Below are positions 7,443 through 16,690 of a DNA stretch of 64,000 nucleotides, piece after piece. Origin of the DNA: Chryseobacterium sp. CH25 (GTDB taxonomy: Bacteria; Bacteroidota; Bacteroidia; Flavobacteriales; Weeksellaceae); the NCBI RefSeq assembly GCF_004119455.1, contig NZ_NRQT01000001.1, forward strand, positions 682,001 to 746,000, written 5' to 3'. How positions within the stretch are numbered: position 1 is the first letter of the stretch; each line of letters begins with the position of its first letter. A program made the translations under genes and the position numbers. The notes below the pieces were generated by a model, which was given only the letters and a program-made list of their open reading frames with translations, had not been told where the DNA came from and ran no database searches.

Positions 7443-9023
7443 ATGAGCGACAATCATCACGAAAGTTATGAAAACATGACTGACAAGCAGAAAAACCGTA
7501 CCATCTGGGGTGTTATCACTGCTTCGTCACTTGGAACACTGATAGAATGGTATGACTTCTATATTTTCGGAAGTTTAGCCATCGTTTTAGCGACTAAATT
7601 TTTCCCGGCAGATAATCCGACAGCAGCATTTTTATCTACTCTGGCCACTTTTGCAGCTGGATTTGTGGTAAGACCTTTTGGAGCCCTATTCTTCGGAAGA
7701 TTGGGTGATATTATCGGAAGAAAATATACTTTTCTTGTTACTTTATTGATCATGGGCTTCTCTACTTTCCTTATCGGATGTATCCCAAGCTATGAAACCA
7801 TCGGATTCCTTGCACCGGTTTTGGTTTTAATCCTGAGATTATTACAAGGTCTTGCTCTTGGTGGCGAATACGGAGGCGCTGCCACTTATGTAGCAGAATA
7901 TGCACAACCTCATCGCAGAGGCTACTGGACATCATGGATCCAAACTACAGCCACAGCAGGACTTTTCATCTCCCTAATTGTTATTTTGATTACAAAAACC
8001 AGTCTTTCTCCTGAAGAATTTGATGGCTGGGGCTGGAGAGTTCCTTTCTGGATTTCTATTTTAATGGTGGGCGTTTCCTACATCATCAGAAAAAACATGA
8101 AAGAATCTCCGCTTTTTGCAAAGGCGAAAAGTGAAGGAAAAACCTCTAAAAACCCTTTAAAAGAAAGCTTTGGTAATAAATTCAATTTTAAATTCGTTCT
8201 GCTTGCCCTATTTGGAGCTGCAATGGGACAAGGAGTGATCTGGTATACAGGACAATTCTATGCCATGAGCTTCATGCAGAAGGTAATGAATATCGACTCC
8301 ACCCAGGTAGATTATTTAATGGCCACTGCTTTATTTTTAGGAACACCTTTCTTTGTATTCTTCGGATGGTTATCAGATAAAATAGGACGAAAAGCCGTGA
8401 TGATGACCGGAATGCTGGTTGCTATTTTAGCCTACAGACCTATTTACGACAGCATGTTCAAAAGTGTCAGTCTTGAAAATAAAATAGTAGCTGTTAATGG
8501 AATTACAGAAAACAGAACTACTAAAATCCATAAAGATGTCGCTACAGACAGTCTTATTACGTTCCATAAGGAAACTCTTTTCACAGACGGAACTCTGATT
8601 AAAAAAGACAGTATCGTTCATTGGTCTCCAAGCGGCCCAGTGATGAAAGATGGAAAAGCTGAAGAACCGAAGGTTTCACAATCTGTAAAAGTGAGTGACA
8701 ACACAAAATGGTATTTAGTATTCTTAGTATTCATTCAAGTTATTTTCGTAACGATGGTCTATGGCCCTATTGCAGCATTCCTTGTTGAAATGTTCCCGGT
8801 AAGAATCCGTTACACCTCAATGTCTTTACCTTATCATATCGGAAATGGTGTATTTGGTGGACTTCTTCCTGCTGTAGCTACTTACCTGGTAACTACCGGA
8901 AAAGAAGCCGGACACGCCACCTGGTATCTTGAAGGATTATGGTATCCGATCGGAGTAGCCGCAGTCTGCTTGGTTATCGGATTAATTTATCTTAAAAATA
9001 AGAACAATAATCTTCACGATTAA
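7443..9023 (+). CDS. MHS-family MFS metabolite:H+ symporter
   Basis: A 526-residue major facilitator transporter of the metabolite:H+ symporter group (relatives carry proline/betaine, alpha-ketoglutarate, citrate or shikimate). Visible are the N-terminal LIEWYDFYIFG motif typical of MHS proteins, the MFS loop GRLGDIIGRKYT, the ALGGEYGGAATYVAEYA helix and the second-half loop GWLSDKIGRKAV. About 12 membrane segments are apparent. A hydrophilic insertion of roughly 85 residues (about 335-418) interrupts the C-terminal half before the segment WYLVFLVFIQVIF and enlarges a loop well beyond usual family size. It is followed at 43 bp by a two-helix protein. Its neighbours suggest a short-chain carboxylate such as acetate or propionate as substrate; this is inference. 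Confidence 0.85.
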   Translation: MSDNHHESYENMTDKQKNRTIWGVITASSLGTLIEWYDFYIFGSLAIVLATKFFPADNPTAAFLSTLATFAAGFVVRPFGALFFGRLGDIIGRKYTFLVTLLIMGFSTFLIGCIPSYETIGFLAPVLVLILRLLQGLALGGEYGGAATYVAEYAQPHRRGYWTSWIQTTATAGLFISLIVILITKTSLSPEEFDGWGWRVPFWISILMVGVSYIIRKNMKESPLFAKAKSEGKTSKNPLKESFGNKFNFKFVLLALFGAAMGQGVIWYTGQFYAMSFMQKVMNIDSTQVDYLMATALFLGTPFFVFFGWLSDKIGRKAVMMTGMLVAILAYRPIYDSMFKSVSLENKIVAVNGITENRTTKIHKDVATDSLITFHKETLFTDGTLIKKDSIVHWSPSGPVMKDGKAEEPKVSQSVKVSDNTKWYLVFLVFIQVIFVTMVYGPIAAFLVEMFPVRIRYTSMSLPYHIGNGVFGGLLPAVATYLVTTGKEAGHATWYLEGLWYPIGVAAVCLVIGLIYLKNKNNNLHD

Positions 9024-9066
9024 TCACTGAATCACTCAAATTTTTATTAATTTTAAAACTACTAAA

Positions 9067-9294
9067 ATGAACGGACTAAAAAAAATATTAGGCATACTCT
9101 GGATCGCAATTGCAGTGGTCGTAGGATATTTTGGAACTACAGTAATGGGAATTCCAAAGATCACCTCAGGAAAGCAGGAGGATCTGGTTTTTGGCATCAT
9201 CATTCTTTTTGTACTGATGCCGATTATTTCAGGTGGAATGGCTGTTTTCGGGTATTATGCTTTAACAGGAGAATATTCTGACGAAAAAATATAG
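9067..9294 (+). CDS. Small two-helix membrane protein
   Basis: 75 residues with two hydrophobic helices (about 7-28 and 42-66) separated by a short polar loop (GIPKITSGKQEDLVFG). Small proteins of this type commonly follow MHS symporters in Bacteroidota, and I think it belongs to a domain-of-unknown-function family there. It begins 43 bp after the symporter stop in the same direction. It may be an accessory or stability subunit of the transporter, but the sequence gives no direct evidence for a function. Confidence 0.65.
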   Translation: MNGLKKILGILWIAIAVVVGYFGTTVMGIPKITSGKQEDLVFGIIILFVLMPIISGGMAVFGYYALTGEYSDEKI

Positions 9295-9313
9295 TTAATA
9301 ATAAGAGATGAAT

Positions 9314-9347
9314 GATAATTGATGAATGATACTGTTCATCAATTATC
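9314..9347. repeat. Perfect hairpin between two small membrane-protein genes
   Basis: GATAATTGATGAA at 9314-9326 pairs perfectly with TTCATCAATTATC at 9335-9347 around an 8-nt loop. There is no T-run directly after it, so it looks like an RNA stability or attenuation hairpin, or a small repeat, rather than a classical terminator. Confidence 0.5.
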
Positions 9348-9366
9348 TTTTATCCATCATCAATTT

Positions 9367-9561
9367 ATGAAAAAAAGACACGAACAAAAGCTGGTTATCC
9401 TGAGCATCGGACTGATGATTGCTTTCAGTATTCCTATTTCACTCCTCTTCAATAGTGAGCGGGAAATTTTCGGATATCCTATGATTCTGATCTACCTGTT
9501 TGTTGTCTGGATGGTCTCCATCATGATTTCCTTTGTAATTGTAAAAAAGCACAATGAGTAG
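9367..9561 (+). CDS. Small membrane protein upstream of the sensor kinase
   Basis: Sixty-four residues from the ATG at 9367 (MKKRHEQKLVILSIG). The frame stays open upstream to 9319, but that part translates the hairpin and is unlikely to be protein. Two hydrophobic helices are visible (about residues 8-28 and 38-58), with charged ends. The position recalls the small membrane partner (DUF485/YjcH-like) that precedes SLC5-family acetate carriers, but the similarity is one of size and place rather than clear motifs. The stop overlaps the start of the sensor kinase by 8 bp, so the two are probably translationally coupled. Confidence 0.6.
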   Translation: MKKRHEQKLVILSIGLMIAFSIPISLLFNSEREIFGYPMILIYLFVVWMVSIMISFVIVKKHNE

Positions 9562-12256
9562 TTTCGCTTTATTTTTTGTGGTTCTGTTTTATCTGGCTCT
9601 TCTGTTCTTAGTTGCCCACCTGGCAGAGAAGAAAAGAAGCAAATTCTGGATCAACAACCCTTATATTTATGCATTGTCGCTGGCTGTGTATTGTACTGCA
9701 TGGACTTACTACGGAAGCATTGGTGTAGCTGCTACAAGCGGATTAAATTATTTACCAATTTACATTGGCCCGGCTATGATTATTCCCGCGTGGATTTATA
9801 TCAATACCAGAATTGTAAGAATCGCAAGAGTTAATAAAATAAGCAGCCTTGCAGACTTTATCTCATTACGATATGGAAACAGTAGAAGTATGGGTGCTAT
9901 CATCACCGTTGTTTGTCTTCTGGCAATTGTACCTTATATCGGATTACAGATTAAAGCAATCTCTGAAACTTTTCATTTGGTAACGGAAACTCCTATGTCA
10001 AAGGATATCCTGACTGATAATGCCACATTTGTTGTTATTTTAATTGCTCTGTTTTCTTCTTATTATGGAACAAGATATGTAGATGCTTCAGAAAAACGAC
10101 TGGGAATTATTTCCGCAATTGCACTGGAAAGCTTTTTAAAACTATTTTTCATCATTATTCTTGGGCTTTTTGTGATCTATTATGTTTTTGATGGGTTTGA
10201 TGACATCTACCAAAAAGCGAGTCATTTTAAAGATTTTAAAGCAAAAAACACGTTCAACGGCATTGAAGGAGCCATGAACTGGATGGTCTTGTGTATGATC
10301 TCTGCAACAGCCATCTGCATATTACCCCGACAGTTTCACACGGCAATTGTTGAAAACAGACAGGAAAAGCATATCAGAACCGCAATCTGGTTTTTCCCAC
10401 TTTATTTACTGATCTTTACCATCTTCATTTTCCCGATTGCTTGGGGTGGAAGATTGATTTTTGATGGCGAAAAAGTAAATCCGGAGTTCTACTCTATTTT
10501 AATCCCGCAGCATTTTGACAATACTTTAATTACCGTCTTAGTTTTCCTTGGCGGATTAAGTTCATGTATTTCCATGATTATTATTTCAGCCATCACTTTA
10601 TCCATCATGCTTTCAAATAACCTTATTATTCCTTACGGCTTGCTTGGAAAATTAAAATCCGAAAACGAAGTACAGAACACAAGAAGCATTACAACCATTA
10701 GAAAATTTAGCATTTTCGCTTTGATCATTATGGCTTTTGTTTTTTACAAATACTTTATTTTAAAAACATCTCTGGATTCTGTAGGATTAATCTCGTTTGT
10801 GGTGATTGCACAATTGGCACCGGCATTTTTCGGAGCTATATTCTGGAGAAGAGGAAGCTACAAAGGCGCTGTGATTGGGCTTATTGCCGGATTAGCGATC
10901 TGCTATTTCGGATTAATCATTCCACAATATTATTTCTCGTATAACCAGGAATTCAAAGGGGTTTTAAGAGATATGTATAACTCTTTCAATTTCTTCACTA
11001 TTCCTTATTTAGCAAGGATTCCACAGATCTTTTTCTGGTCGATTCTGATAAATACAGGTTTATTCACTGTTATTTCAGTGAGCACCAAAGGAAATTACCG
11101 TGAAAGAAACTTTGCTGAACTGTATGTAGACATTGATAAATATATTCAGAATCATGAAAATGCTTTTATCTGGAGAGGAACCGCTTATATTTCGGACATT
11201 CAAAATATTCTGGAAAGGTTTTTAGGTAAAAATAAAACGGAACAGGCATTGAGGATTTTTAATTTAAAATATAATATCGATTCCAAAACTGAAACAGCCG
11301 ATTCAAGATTCATTAAGTTTTCAGAAAACCTCCTGGCAGGAAGAATAGGAACTGCTTCTGCTAAAATCCTGATTGAAGGTGTAACTAAAGAAGATAAAAT
11401 ATCTCTGAAAGAAGTTTTGAACATCCTTGAAGAATCTAAAGAAAACATCAGCCTAAACAAAAAACTTACAGAACAGTCTGAAGAATTACAGAAACTTTCT
11501 GATGACCTCAGACATGCCAATGAAAACCTGATCGTTAAAGACCGTCAAAAAGATGATTTTCTGGATTCTGTTGCTCATGAATTAAGAACTCCCATCACCG
11601 CCATTCGCTCAGCAGGGGAAATTTTAGCTGATGACGATAATATTCCTTTTGAAATTAAACAGGAGTTTTTAAATAATATCATCACGGAATCCGACCGGTT
11701 AAGCGAGATCATCAACGATATCCTTTACCTTGATAAGCTTCAGCATGGAGAGATCTCATTACATATTCAGCAAAACAACATCCTTGAAACCTATAAAAAA
11801 GCACTAAGTCCTATTCTCCATCTGATCCAGCAGAAAAACATTCACTTAAGTGAAGTCAATCTCCTGAATCGGGTTATATTTGAATATGATGAAGCCAGAA
11901 TGATCCAGCTTCTTCAGAATATATGGGGAAATGCCCTAAAATTCACTGATCAACAGGGAACGATACAGACTAAATTGTTTGAAAAGGAAGATCAGTTAAT
12001 CATTACCATTTTCAATACCGGAAAACATATTCCTGAAGAGGATCTGGAAATGATTTTTGACAAGTTTTATCAATCAAAAAATCAAAATATTTTAAAACCT
12101 ACAGGAAGCGGACTTGGCCTTGCTATTTCCAAGAAAATAATACAAGCCCATAATGGAAGTATAAAAGCTGAAAACAGTGGTCTTGGAGTAACCTTTACCA
12201 TCAGCCTTCCTGATCAGATAATAAACGAGATTAAAAATGAAGTTGAACACCTTTAA
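9554..12256 (+). CDS. SLC5 transporter-like sensor histidine kinase (CbrA/CrbS type)
   Basis: A 900-residue fusion. Residues 1 to about 510 form a sodium:solute symporter-like domain with about 13 helices (for example CTAWTYYGSIGVAATSGLNYLPIYIGP near the start). A STAC-type linker follows (about 520-610, AFIWRGTAYISDIQNILERFLG), then a coiled-coil stretch, the dimerisation/phosphoacceptor domain with His675 in DSVAHELRTPITAIRS, and a HATPase domain with GNALKFTD and GSGLGLAISKKI. This is the arrangement of CbrA and CrbS, which control carbon-source or acetate use in proteobacteria. It is coupled to the gene before it and followed after 9 bp by its response regulator. I infer that it senses, and perhaps moves, a small carboxylate and controls the adjacent acs/prpE genes. 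Confidence 0.9.
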   Translation: MSSFALFFVVLFYLALLFLVAHLAEKKRSKFWINNPYIYALSLAVYCTAWTYYGSIGVAATSGLNYLPIYIGPAMIIPAWIYINTRIVRIARVNKISSLADFISLRYGNSRSMGAIITVVCLLAIVPYIGLQIKAISETFHLVTETPMSKDILTDNATFVVILIALFSSYYGTRYVDASEKRLGIISAIALESFLKLFFIIILGLFVIYYVFDGFDDIYQKASHFKDFKAKNTFNGIEGAMNWMVLCMISATAICILPRQFHTAIVENRQEKHIRTAIWFFPLYLLIFTIFIFPIAWGGRLIFDGEKVNPEFYSILIPQHFDNTLITVLVFLGGLSSCISMIIISAITLSIMLSNNLIIPYGLLGKLKSENEVQNTRSITTIRKFSIFALIIMAFVFYKYFILKTSLDSVGLISFVVIAQLAPAFFGAIFWRRGSYKGAVIGLIAGLAICYFGLIIPQYYFSYNQEFKGVLRDMYNSFNFFTIPYLARIPQIFFWSILINTGLFTVISVSTKGNYRERNFAELYVDIDKYIQNHENAFIWRGTAYISDIQNILERFLGKNKTEQALRIFNLKYNIDSKTETADSRFIKFSENLLAGRIGTASAKILIEGVTKEDKISLKEVLNILEESKENISLNKKLTEQSEELQKLSDDLRHANENLIVKDRQKDDFLDSVAHELRTPITAIRSAGEILADDDNIPFEIKQEFLNNIITESDRLSEIINDILYLDKLQHGEISLHIQQNNILETYKKALSPILHLIQQKNIHLSEVNLLNRVIFEYDEARMIQLLQNIWGNALKFTDQQGTIQTKLFEKEDQLIITIFNTGKHIPEEDLEMIFDKFYQSKNQNILKPTGSGLGLAISKKIIQAHNGSIKAENSGLGVTFTISLPDQIINEIKNEVEHL

Positions 12257-12265
12257 AAAGCCTTT

Positions 12266-12625
12266 ATGAAAAAGATAATCATTGCGGATGACGAACACAA
12301 AATATTAATGTCACTGGAGTACAGTTTTAAAAAGAACGGTTACGATGTCTATATCGCCCGTGACGGAACAGAAGTTCTGGATTTTTTAAAAACAATGGTT
12401 CCCGACGTTATCCTACTCGATATCATGATGCCGAATCTTGATGGTTACAGTACACTGGACATCATCAAGCAGGATGAAAATCTGAAAAATACAAAAGTGA
12501 TCTTCCTGAGTGCGAAAAACAATCCGAGAGATATTGAAAAAGGCCTTGAAATGGGAGCTGATGCGTATGTAACAAAGCCCTATTCTATTAAGAAGCTGAT
12601 GCAGCAGATTGAAGAGCTGTTTTAG
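12266..12625 (+). CDS. Receiver-only response regulator
   Basis: 119 residues consisting of a single CheY-like receiver domain. The acidic pair is in IADDEHK, the phosphoacceptor aspartate in VILLDIMMPNLDGYS (about residue 52), the conserved Ser in FLSAKNN and the lysine in YVTKPYS. There is no output domain after residue 119. It begins 9 bp after the sensor kinase and is its obvious partner. CrbR and CbrB, partners of similar kinases elsewhere, carry DNA-binding output domains, so here the signal must pass to another protein. The stop is normal, and no missing-base frameshift that would add a domain is apparent in the 72 bp before the next gene. Confidence 0.9.
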   Translation: MKKIIIADDEHKILMSLEYSFKKNGYDVYIARDGTEVLDFLKTMVPDVILLDIMMPNLDGYSTLDIIKQDENLKNTKVIFLSAKNNPRDIEKGLEMGADAYVTKPYSIKKLMQQIEELF

Positions 12626-12632
12626 AGAAAAT

Positions 12633-12661
12633 CCTGGACAAGGTTTAAAACCTGGACAAGG
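12633..12661. promoter_or_regulatory. Direct repeat and palindrome upstream of the propionyl-CoA synthetase gene
   Basis: CCTGGACAAGG occurs at 12633-12643 and 12651-12661. Between and overlapping them is AGGTTTAAAACCT (12641-12653), a perfect odd-centred palindrome. The site lies 37 bp before the ATG at 12698. It could be an operator for the acyl-CoA synthetase genes; no promoter box is obvious beside it. Confidence 0.4.
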
Positions 12662-12697
12662 ATAAAAGAATACCAAACACACAACTATTGAATTGAT

Positions 12698-14584
12698 ATG
12701 AATACAGATATTTTATTTAAACAAAGCATAGAAGACAAAGAAAAGTTCTGGAAAGAACAGGCCGATGCAATACAATGGTTTGAATTTCCTCAACAGATTC
12801 TTTCAAAAGACGCCAACGATTATCCACAATGGTTTGCCGACGGAAAACTGAACATGTGCTACTTATGCATTGACAAGCATATTGAAGACGATTTCGGAGA
12901 TCAGAATGCTATTGTTTATGATTCCCCGGTAACTGGTCAGAAGAAAATCTATACTTTCAATCAGGCCAAAGAAGAAATATCAAAATTTGCCGGCGGACTA
13001 GCTTCTTTAGGCTTAAAAAAAGGAGATACAGCAGTTATTTACATGCCTATGATTCCTCAGACTCTTTTTGCTATGCTTGCCTGTGCGAGAATTGGAGTGA
13101 TTCACAATGTAGTTTTCGGTGGCTTTGCTCCTCATGAGCTAGTGGTAAGAATTGACGACTGCAAACCTAAAGTTTTAATCACAGCAACAGCAGGAATAGA
13201 AATCGCCAAAAGAATCCCTTATCTTCCATTGGTAGAAAAAGCGATTGAACTGGCTCAGGATAAAGTAGACAACATTATCGTTTACAACAGGAAACTAGTA
13301 GATAACCAGGATGAAATGTTTGATGGGCTTATTGATTATGAAGAATTGGTTGAAAAATCAACACCTGCAGACTGCATTGCAGTAGAATCCACTCACCCGC
13401 TCTACCTGCTTTATACATCCGGAACCACAGGAAAGCCTAAAGGAATTGTTCGTGATACAGGAGGTTATGCAACAGCCTTAAAGTTCTCCATGAAATATAT
13501 CTATGGTATTGAACCAGGAGAAACTTATTGGGCTGCTTCCGATTTTGGATGGGCTGTTGGACACAGTTATTCTGTTTATGGACCTCTACTCAATAGAAAT
13601 ACAACAATTGTTTTTGAAGGAAAGCCTATCATGACACCTGATGCAGGAACTTTCTGGAGAATTATTTCTGAATATAAAGTTTCAGCTATGTTTACAGCTC
13701 CTACAGCCATCAGAGCCATTAAAAAGGAAGACCCTAACGGTGAGTTGGTTAAAAAATACGATCTGTCACATTTCAAGAAACAATTCCTTGCCGGGGAACG
13801 ATGTGATGTAGCCACTTTAGACTGGTTTGCTGAACATATTGGTGTTCCGGCCATCGACCATTGGTGGCAGACAGAGTCAGGATGGCCAATGCTTGGACTG
13901 TTAACTTTTGATGAAAATTATAAAATCAAAAGAGCCTCTGCAGGGAAACCTATCCCAGGATATGATATTAAAATCTTTGATGAAAACGGATTGGAACAGG
14001 ATCCGCATCACGAAGGTTACTTAGTTATAAAACTTCCGTTGCCACCAGGAGCTATGCTGGGAATATGGAAAGATTATGACCGATTTGAAAGCAGCTATTT
14101 ATCACAATACAAAGGATACTATTTTTCAGGAGACGGAGCTATACAGGATGAAGATGGTTATATTTTCATTACCGGAAGAGTGGATGACGTCATCAATGTA
14201 GCCGGCCATCGGCTTTCCACATCCGAAATGGAAGAGATTGTTTCTTCACATCCTGATGTTGCAGAATGCGCTGTAGTAGGAATTGATGATGACTTAAAAG
14301 GTCAGGTTCCCTTTGCAACAGTTGTTTTAAAAAACGGAACAACCATTACCGAAGAAGAACTGGAAAAGAACATCATTCAAATGGTTCGTGAAAAGATTGG
14401 TGCTGTAGCTTTTCTAAAAAACGTTATGGTTGTCAAACGCTTACCTAAAACACGATCCGGAAAGATCTTAAGAAAGCTGATCAGAACATTGCTGGACGGA
14501 AAAGATTTTCAGATTCCATCTACGATTGATGATGAAAAAATCATTGAGGAAATTCAGGAAAAGATCAGTGAATATAGGGCCTAA
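12698..14584 (+). CDS. prpE: Propionyl-CoA synthetase-like acyl-CoA ligase
   Basis: 628-residue AMP-forming acyl-CoA synthetase. The P-loop motif is TSGTTGKPKGIVRDTGGY, the adenylate motif HWWQTESGWP, the hinge region YYFSGDGAIQDEDGYIFITGRVDDVINVAGHRLST, and the catalytic, acylatable lysine sits in PKTRSGKILRKL. The phrases RDTGGYA and VINVAGHRLSTSEMEE are typical of PrpE/ACSS3 rather than of Acs, so propionate (or another short acid) is the likely substrate. It follows the two-component system by 72 bp and precedes acs by 109 bp. Regulation through the adjacent sensor pair and by lysine acylation of the SGK motif is plausible but not shown. Confidence 0.82.
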   Translation: MNTDILFKQSIEDKEKFWKEQADAIQWFEFPQQILSKDANDYPQWFADGKLNMCYLCIDKHIEDDFGDQNAIVYDSPVTGQKKIYTFNQAKEEISKFAGGLASLGLKKGDTAVIYMPMIPQTLFAMLACARIGVIHNVVFGGFAPHELVVRIDDCKPKVLITATAGIEIAKRIPYLPLVEKAIELAQDKVDNIIVYNRKLVDNQDEMFDGLIDYEELVEKSTPADCIAVESTHPLYLLYTSGTTGKPKGIVRDTGGYATALKFSMKYIYGIEPGETYWAASDFGWAVGHSYSVYGPLLNRNTTIVFEGKPIMTPDAGTFWRIISEYKVSAMFTAPTAIRAIKKEDPNGELVKKYDLSHFKKQFLAGERCDVATLDWFAEHIGVPAIDHWWQTESGWPMLGLLTFDENYKIKRASAGKPIPGYDIKIFDENGLEQDPHHEGYLVIKLPLPPGAMLGIWKDYDRFESSYLSQYKGYYFSGDGAIQDEDGYIFITGRVDDVINVAGHRLSTSEMEEIVSSHPDVAECAVVGIDDDLKGQVPFATVVLKNGTTITEEELEKNIIQMVREKIGAVAFLKNVMVVKRLPKTRSGKILRKLIRTLLDGKDFQIPSTIDDEKIIEEIQEKISEYRA

Positions 14585-14693
14585 CCGAAAAATTAAACAT
14601 ATATTTAAATATCATTTTGATTTAAATTATTGCAAAACTTAAAGTCAAAAACAAACTATCAATACAATTCAAATTTCAAAAAACGAAAAGGAT

Positions 14694-16601
14694 ATGAGAA
14701 ATTACTTAATAGAAGATTTACCACAATATTTTGAAGATTATAAAAAGTCTATCAAAAACCCAAAGAAATTCTGGGATAAGGTAGCCGATCAGAACTTTGT
14801 TTGGTATCAGAGATGGAGCAAGGTTGTTAAGTACGATATGAATGAAGCTAAAATTGAATGGTTCAAAAATGCCAAACTTAATATTACCAAAAACTGTCTG
14901 GACAGACATCTTGCCATAAGAGGAGACAAAACAGCCATCATCTGGGAACCGAACGACCCGAAAGAGGAAGCACAGCATATTTCATACAATGAACTATACA
15001 CCCGTGTCAATAAAACAGCCAATGTTTTAAGAGATATGGGTATTGAAAAGGGAGACAGAGTCTGCATTTATCTTCCAATGATTCCTGAACTTGCGATTAC
15101 CATGCTAGCGTGTGCTAAACTGGGAGCTGTTCATTCTGTTATTTTTGCCGGATTCTCTGCTTCTGCTGTATCTTCCAGAGTGAATGACTGTGAAGCCAAA
15201 ATGGTGATTACATCCGATGGAAGTTACAGAGGAAATAAAGTTCTGGACCTGAAAAGTATTGTTGATGAAGCCTTGGAAAAGACTCCAACTGTTGAAAAAG
15301 TTCTGGTAGTTAAAAGAACTCACAACGAAATCAAAATGAAAGAAGACAGGGATTACTGGTTGGCTGATCTGTATGAAAAAGCTTCTGCTGATTTCGTAAC
15401 CGTTATTATGGATTCTGAAGACCCTCTTTTCATTCTTTACACTTCCGGTTCTACAGGAAAACCAAAGGGAATGCTTCATACCTGCGCCGGATATATGGTG
15501 TACACAGCTTATACCTTCAAAAATGTATTCAATTATAAGGAAAACGATATTTATTGGTGCACAGCTGATATTGGCTGGATTACCGGCCACTCCTATATTC
15601 TTTACGGACCATTATTGAACGGAGCCACTACTGTCATTTTTGAAGGAGTTCCAACCTACCCTGAACCAGACCGCTTCTGGGAAGTCATTGAGAAACATAA
15701 AATTACTCAATTCTATACCGCTCCTACCGCTATCCGTTCTTTAGCCAAAGAAAGTGCAGAATGGGTAGACAAACACGACCTAAGTTCTTTAAAAGTGATT
15801 GGATCTGTAGGAGAACCTATTAACGATGAAGCATGGCATTGGTTCAACGATCACGTTGGTAAGAAAAAATGTCCGATTGTAGATACCTGGTGGCAAACCG
15901 AAACAGGCGGAATTATGATTTCACCACTTCCTTTTGTAACGCCTACCAAACCTACTTACGCTACCCTTCCTCTACCTGGAATTCAACCTGTTTTGATGGA
16001 TGACAAACGTAACGAAATTACAGGTAATCAGGTAACCGGAAACCTATGTATCCGTTTTCCATGGCCAGGAATCGCAAGAACAATTTGGGGCGATCATCAA
16101 AGATATAAAGAAACTTATTTTACCGCTTTCCCTGGAAAATATTTCACGGGTGACGGCGCTCTGAGAGACGAAGTAGGTTATTACAGAATTACAGGGCGTG
16201 TAGATGATGTTATTATTGTTTCAGGACATAATCTTGGAACCGCTCCTATCGAAGACAGCATCAACCAACATCCTGCTGTTGCTGAATCTGCTATTGTAGG
16301 TTATCCTCATGACATTAAAGGAAATGCTTTATATGGTTATGTGATGCTTAAAGAAACCGGAGAAGGCCGTGATAAGGAAAATCTTAAGAAAGAAATCAAT
16401 CAGCTGATTGCTGATCAGATCGGACCTATTGCCAAGCTGGATAAGATACAGTTCGTTTCGGGGCTTCCAAAAACACGTTCCGGTAAGATTATGCGTAGAA
16501 TTCTTAGAAAAATTGCTGAGGGAGATTTCAGTAACTTTGGAGATATAAGCACCTTACTGAATCCTGAAATTGTAGATGAGATTAAAAACGAAAGAATTTA
16601 A
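14694..16601 (+). CDS. acs: Acetyl-CoA synthetase (AMP-forming)
   Basis: 635-residue enzyme that activates acetate to acetyl-CoA with ATP. Motifs seen are the P-loop YTSGSTGKPKGMLHT, the adenylate site DTWWQTETGG (its paired tryptophans help to limit the pocket to acetate), the hinge region GRVDDVIIVSGHNLGT and the acylatable lysine in PKTRSGKIMRR. The length and the N-terminal ACAS segment (FWDKVADQNFVWYQRWSKV) are those of true Acs. It ends the gene block and is followed by a strong hairpin terminator at 16618-16657. With the upstream PrpE-like enzyme, porin and symporter it forms an uptake-plus-activation unit for short-chain acids. Confidence 0.95.
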   Translation: MRNYLIEDLPQYFEDYKKSIKNPKKFWDKVADQNFVWYQRWSKVVKYDMNEAKIEWFKNAKLNITKNCLDRHLAIRGDKTAIIWEPNDPKEEAQHISYNELYTRVNKTANVLRDMGIEKGDRVCIYLPMIPELAITMLACAKLGAVHSVIFAGFSASAVSSRVNDCEAKMVITSDGSYRGNKVLDLKSIVDEALEKTPTVEKVLVVKRTHNEIKMKEDRDYWLADLYEKASADFVTVIMDSEDPLFILYTSGSTGKPKGMLHTCAGYMVYTAYTFKNVFNYKENDIYWCTADIGWITGHSYILYGPLLNGATTVIFEGVPTYPEPDRFWEVIEKHKITQFYTAPTAIRSLAKESAEWVDKHDLSSLKVIGSVGEPINDEAWHWFNDHVGKKKCPIVDTWWQTETGGIMISPLPFVTPTKPTYATLPLPGIQPVLMDDKRNEITGNQVTGNLCIRFPWPGIARTIWGDHQRYKETYFTAFPGKYFTGDGALRDEVGYYRITGRVDDVIIVSGHNLGTAPIEDSINQHPAVAESAIVGYPHDIKGNALYGYVMLKETGEGRDKENLKKEINQLIADQIGPIAKLDKIQFVSGLPKTRSGKIMRRILRKIAEGDFSNFGDISTLLNPEIVDEIKNERI

Positions 16602-16617
16602 TTAAATTTCAAATAAT

Positions 16618-16657
16618 AAAAAAGAGGCTATTTCGACTTTGAGATGGTCTCTTTTTT
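16618..16657 (+). terminator. Terminator after acs
   Basis: AAAAAAGAGGC and GGTCTCTTTTTT form an imperfect stem around a loop of roughly 20 nt, ending in a T-run. It lies 16 bp after the acs stop. Confidence 0.7.
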
Positions 16658-16690
16658 CTTTCTGTATGGATATTATTTCTTTTAAACTTT

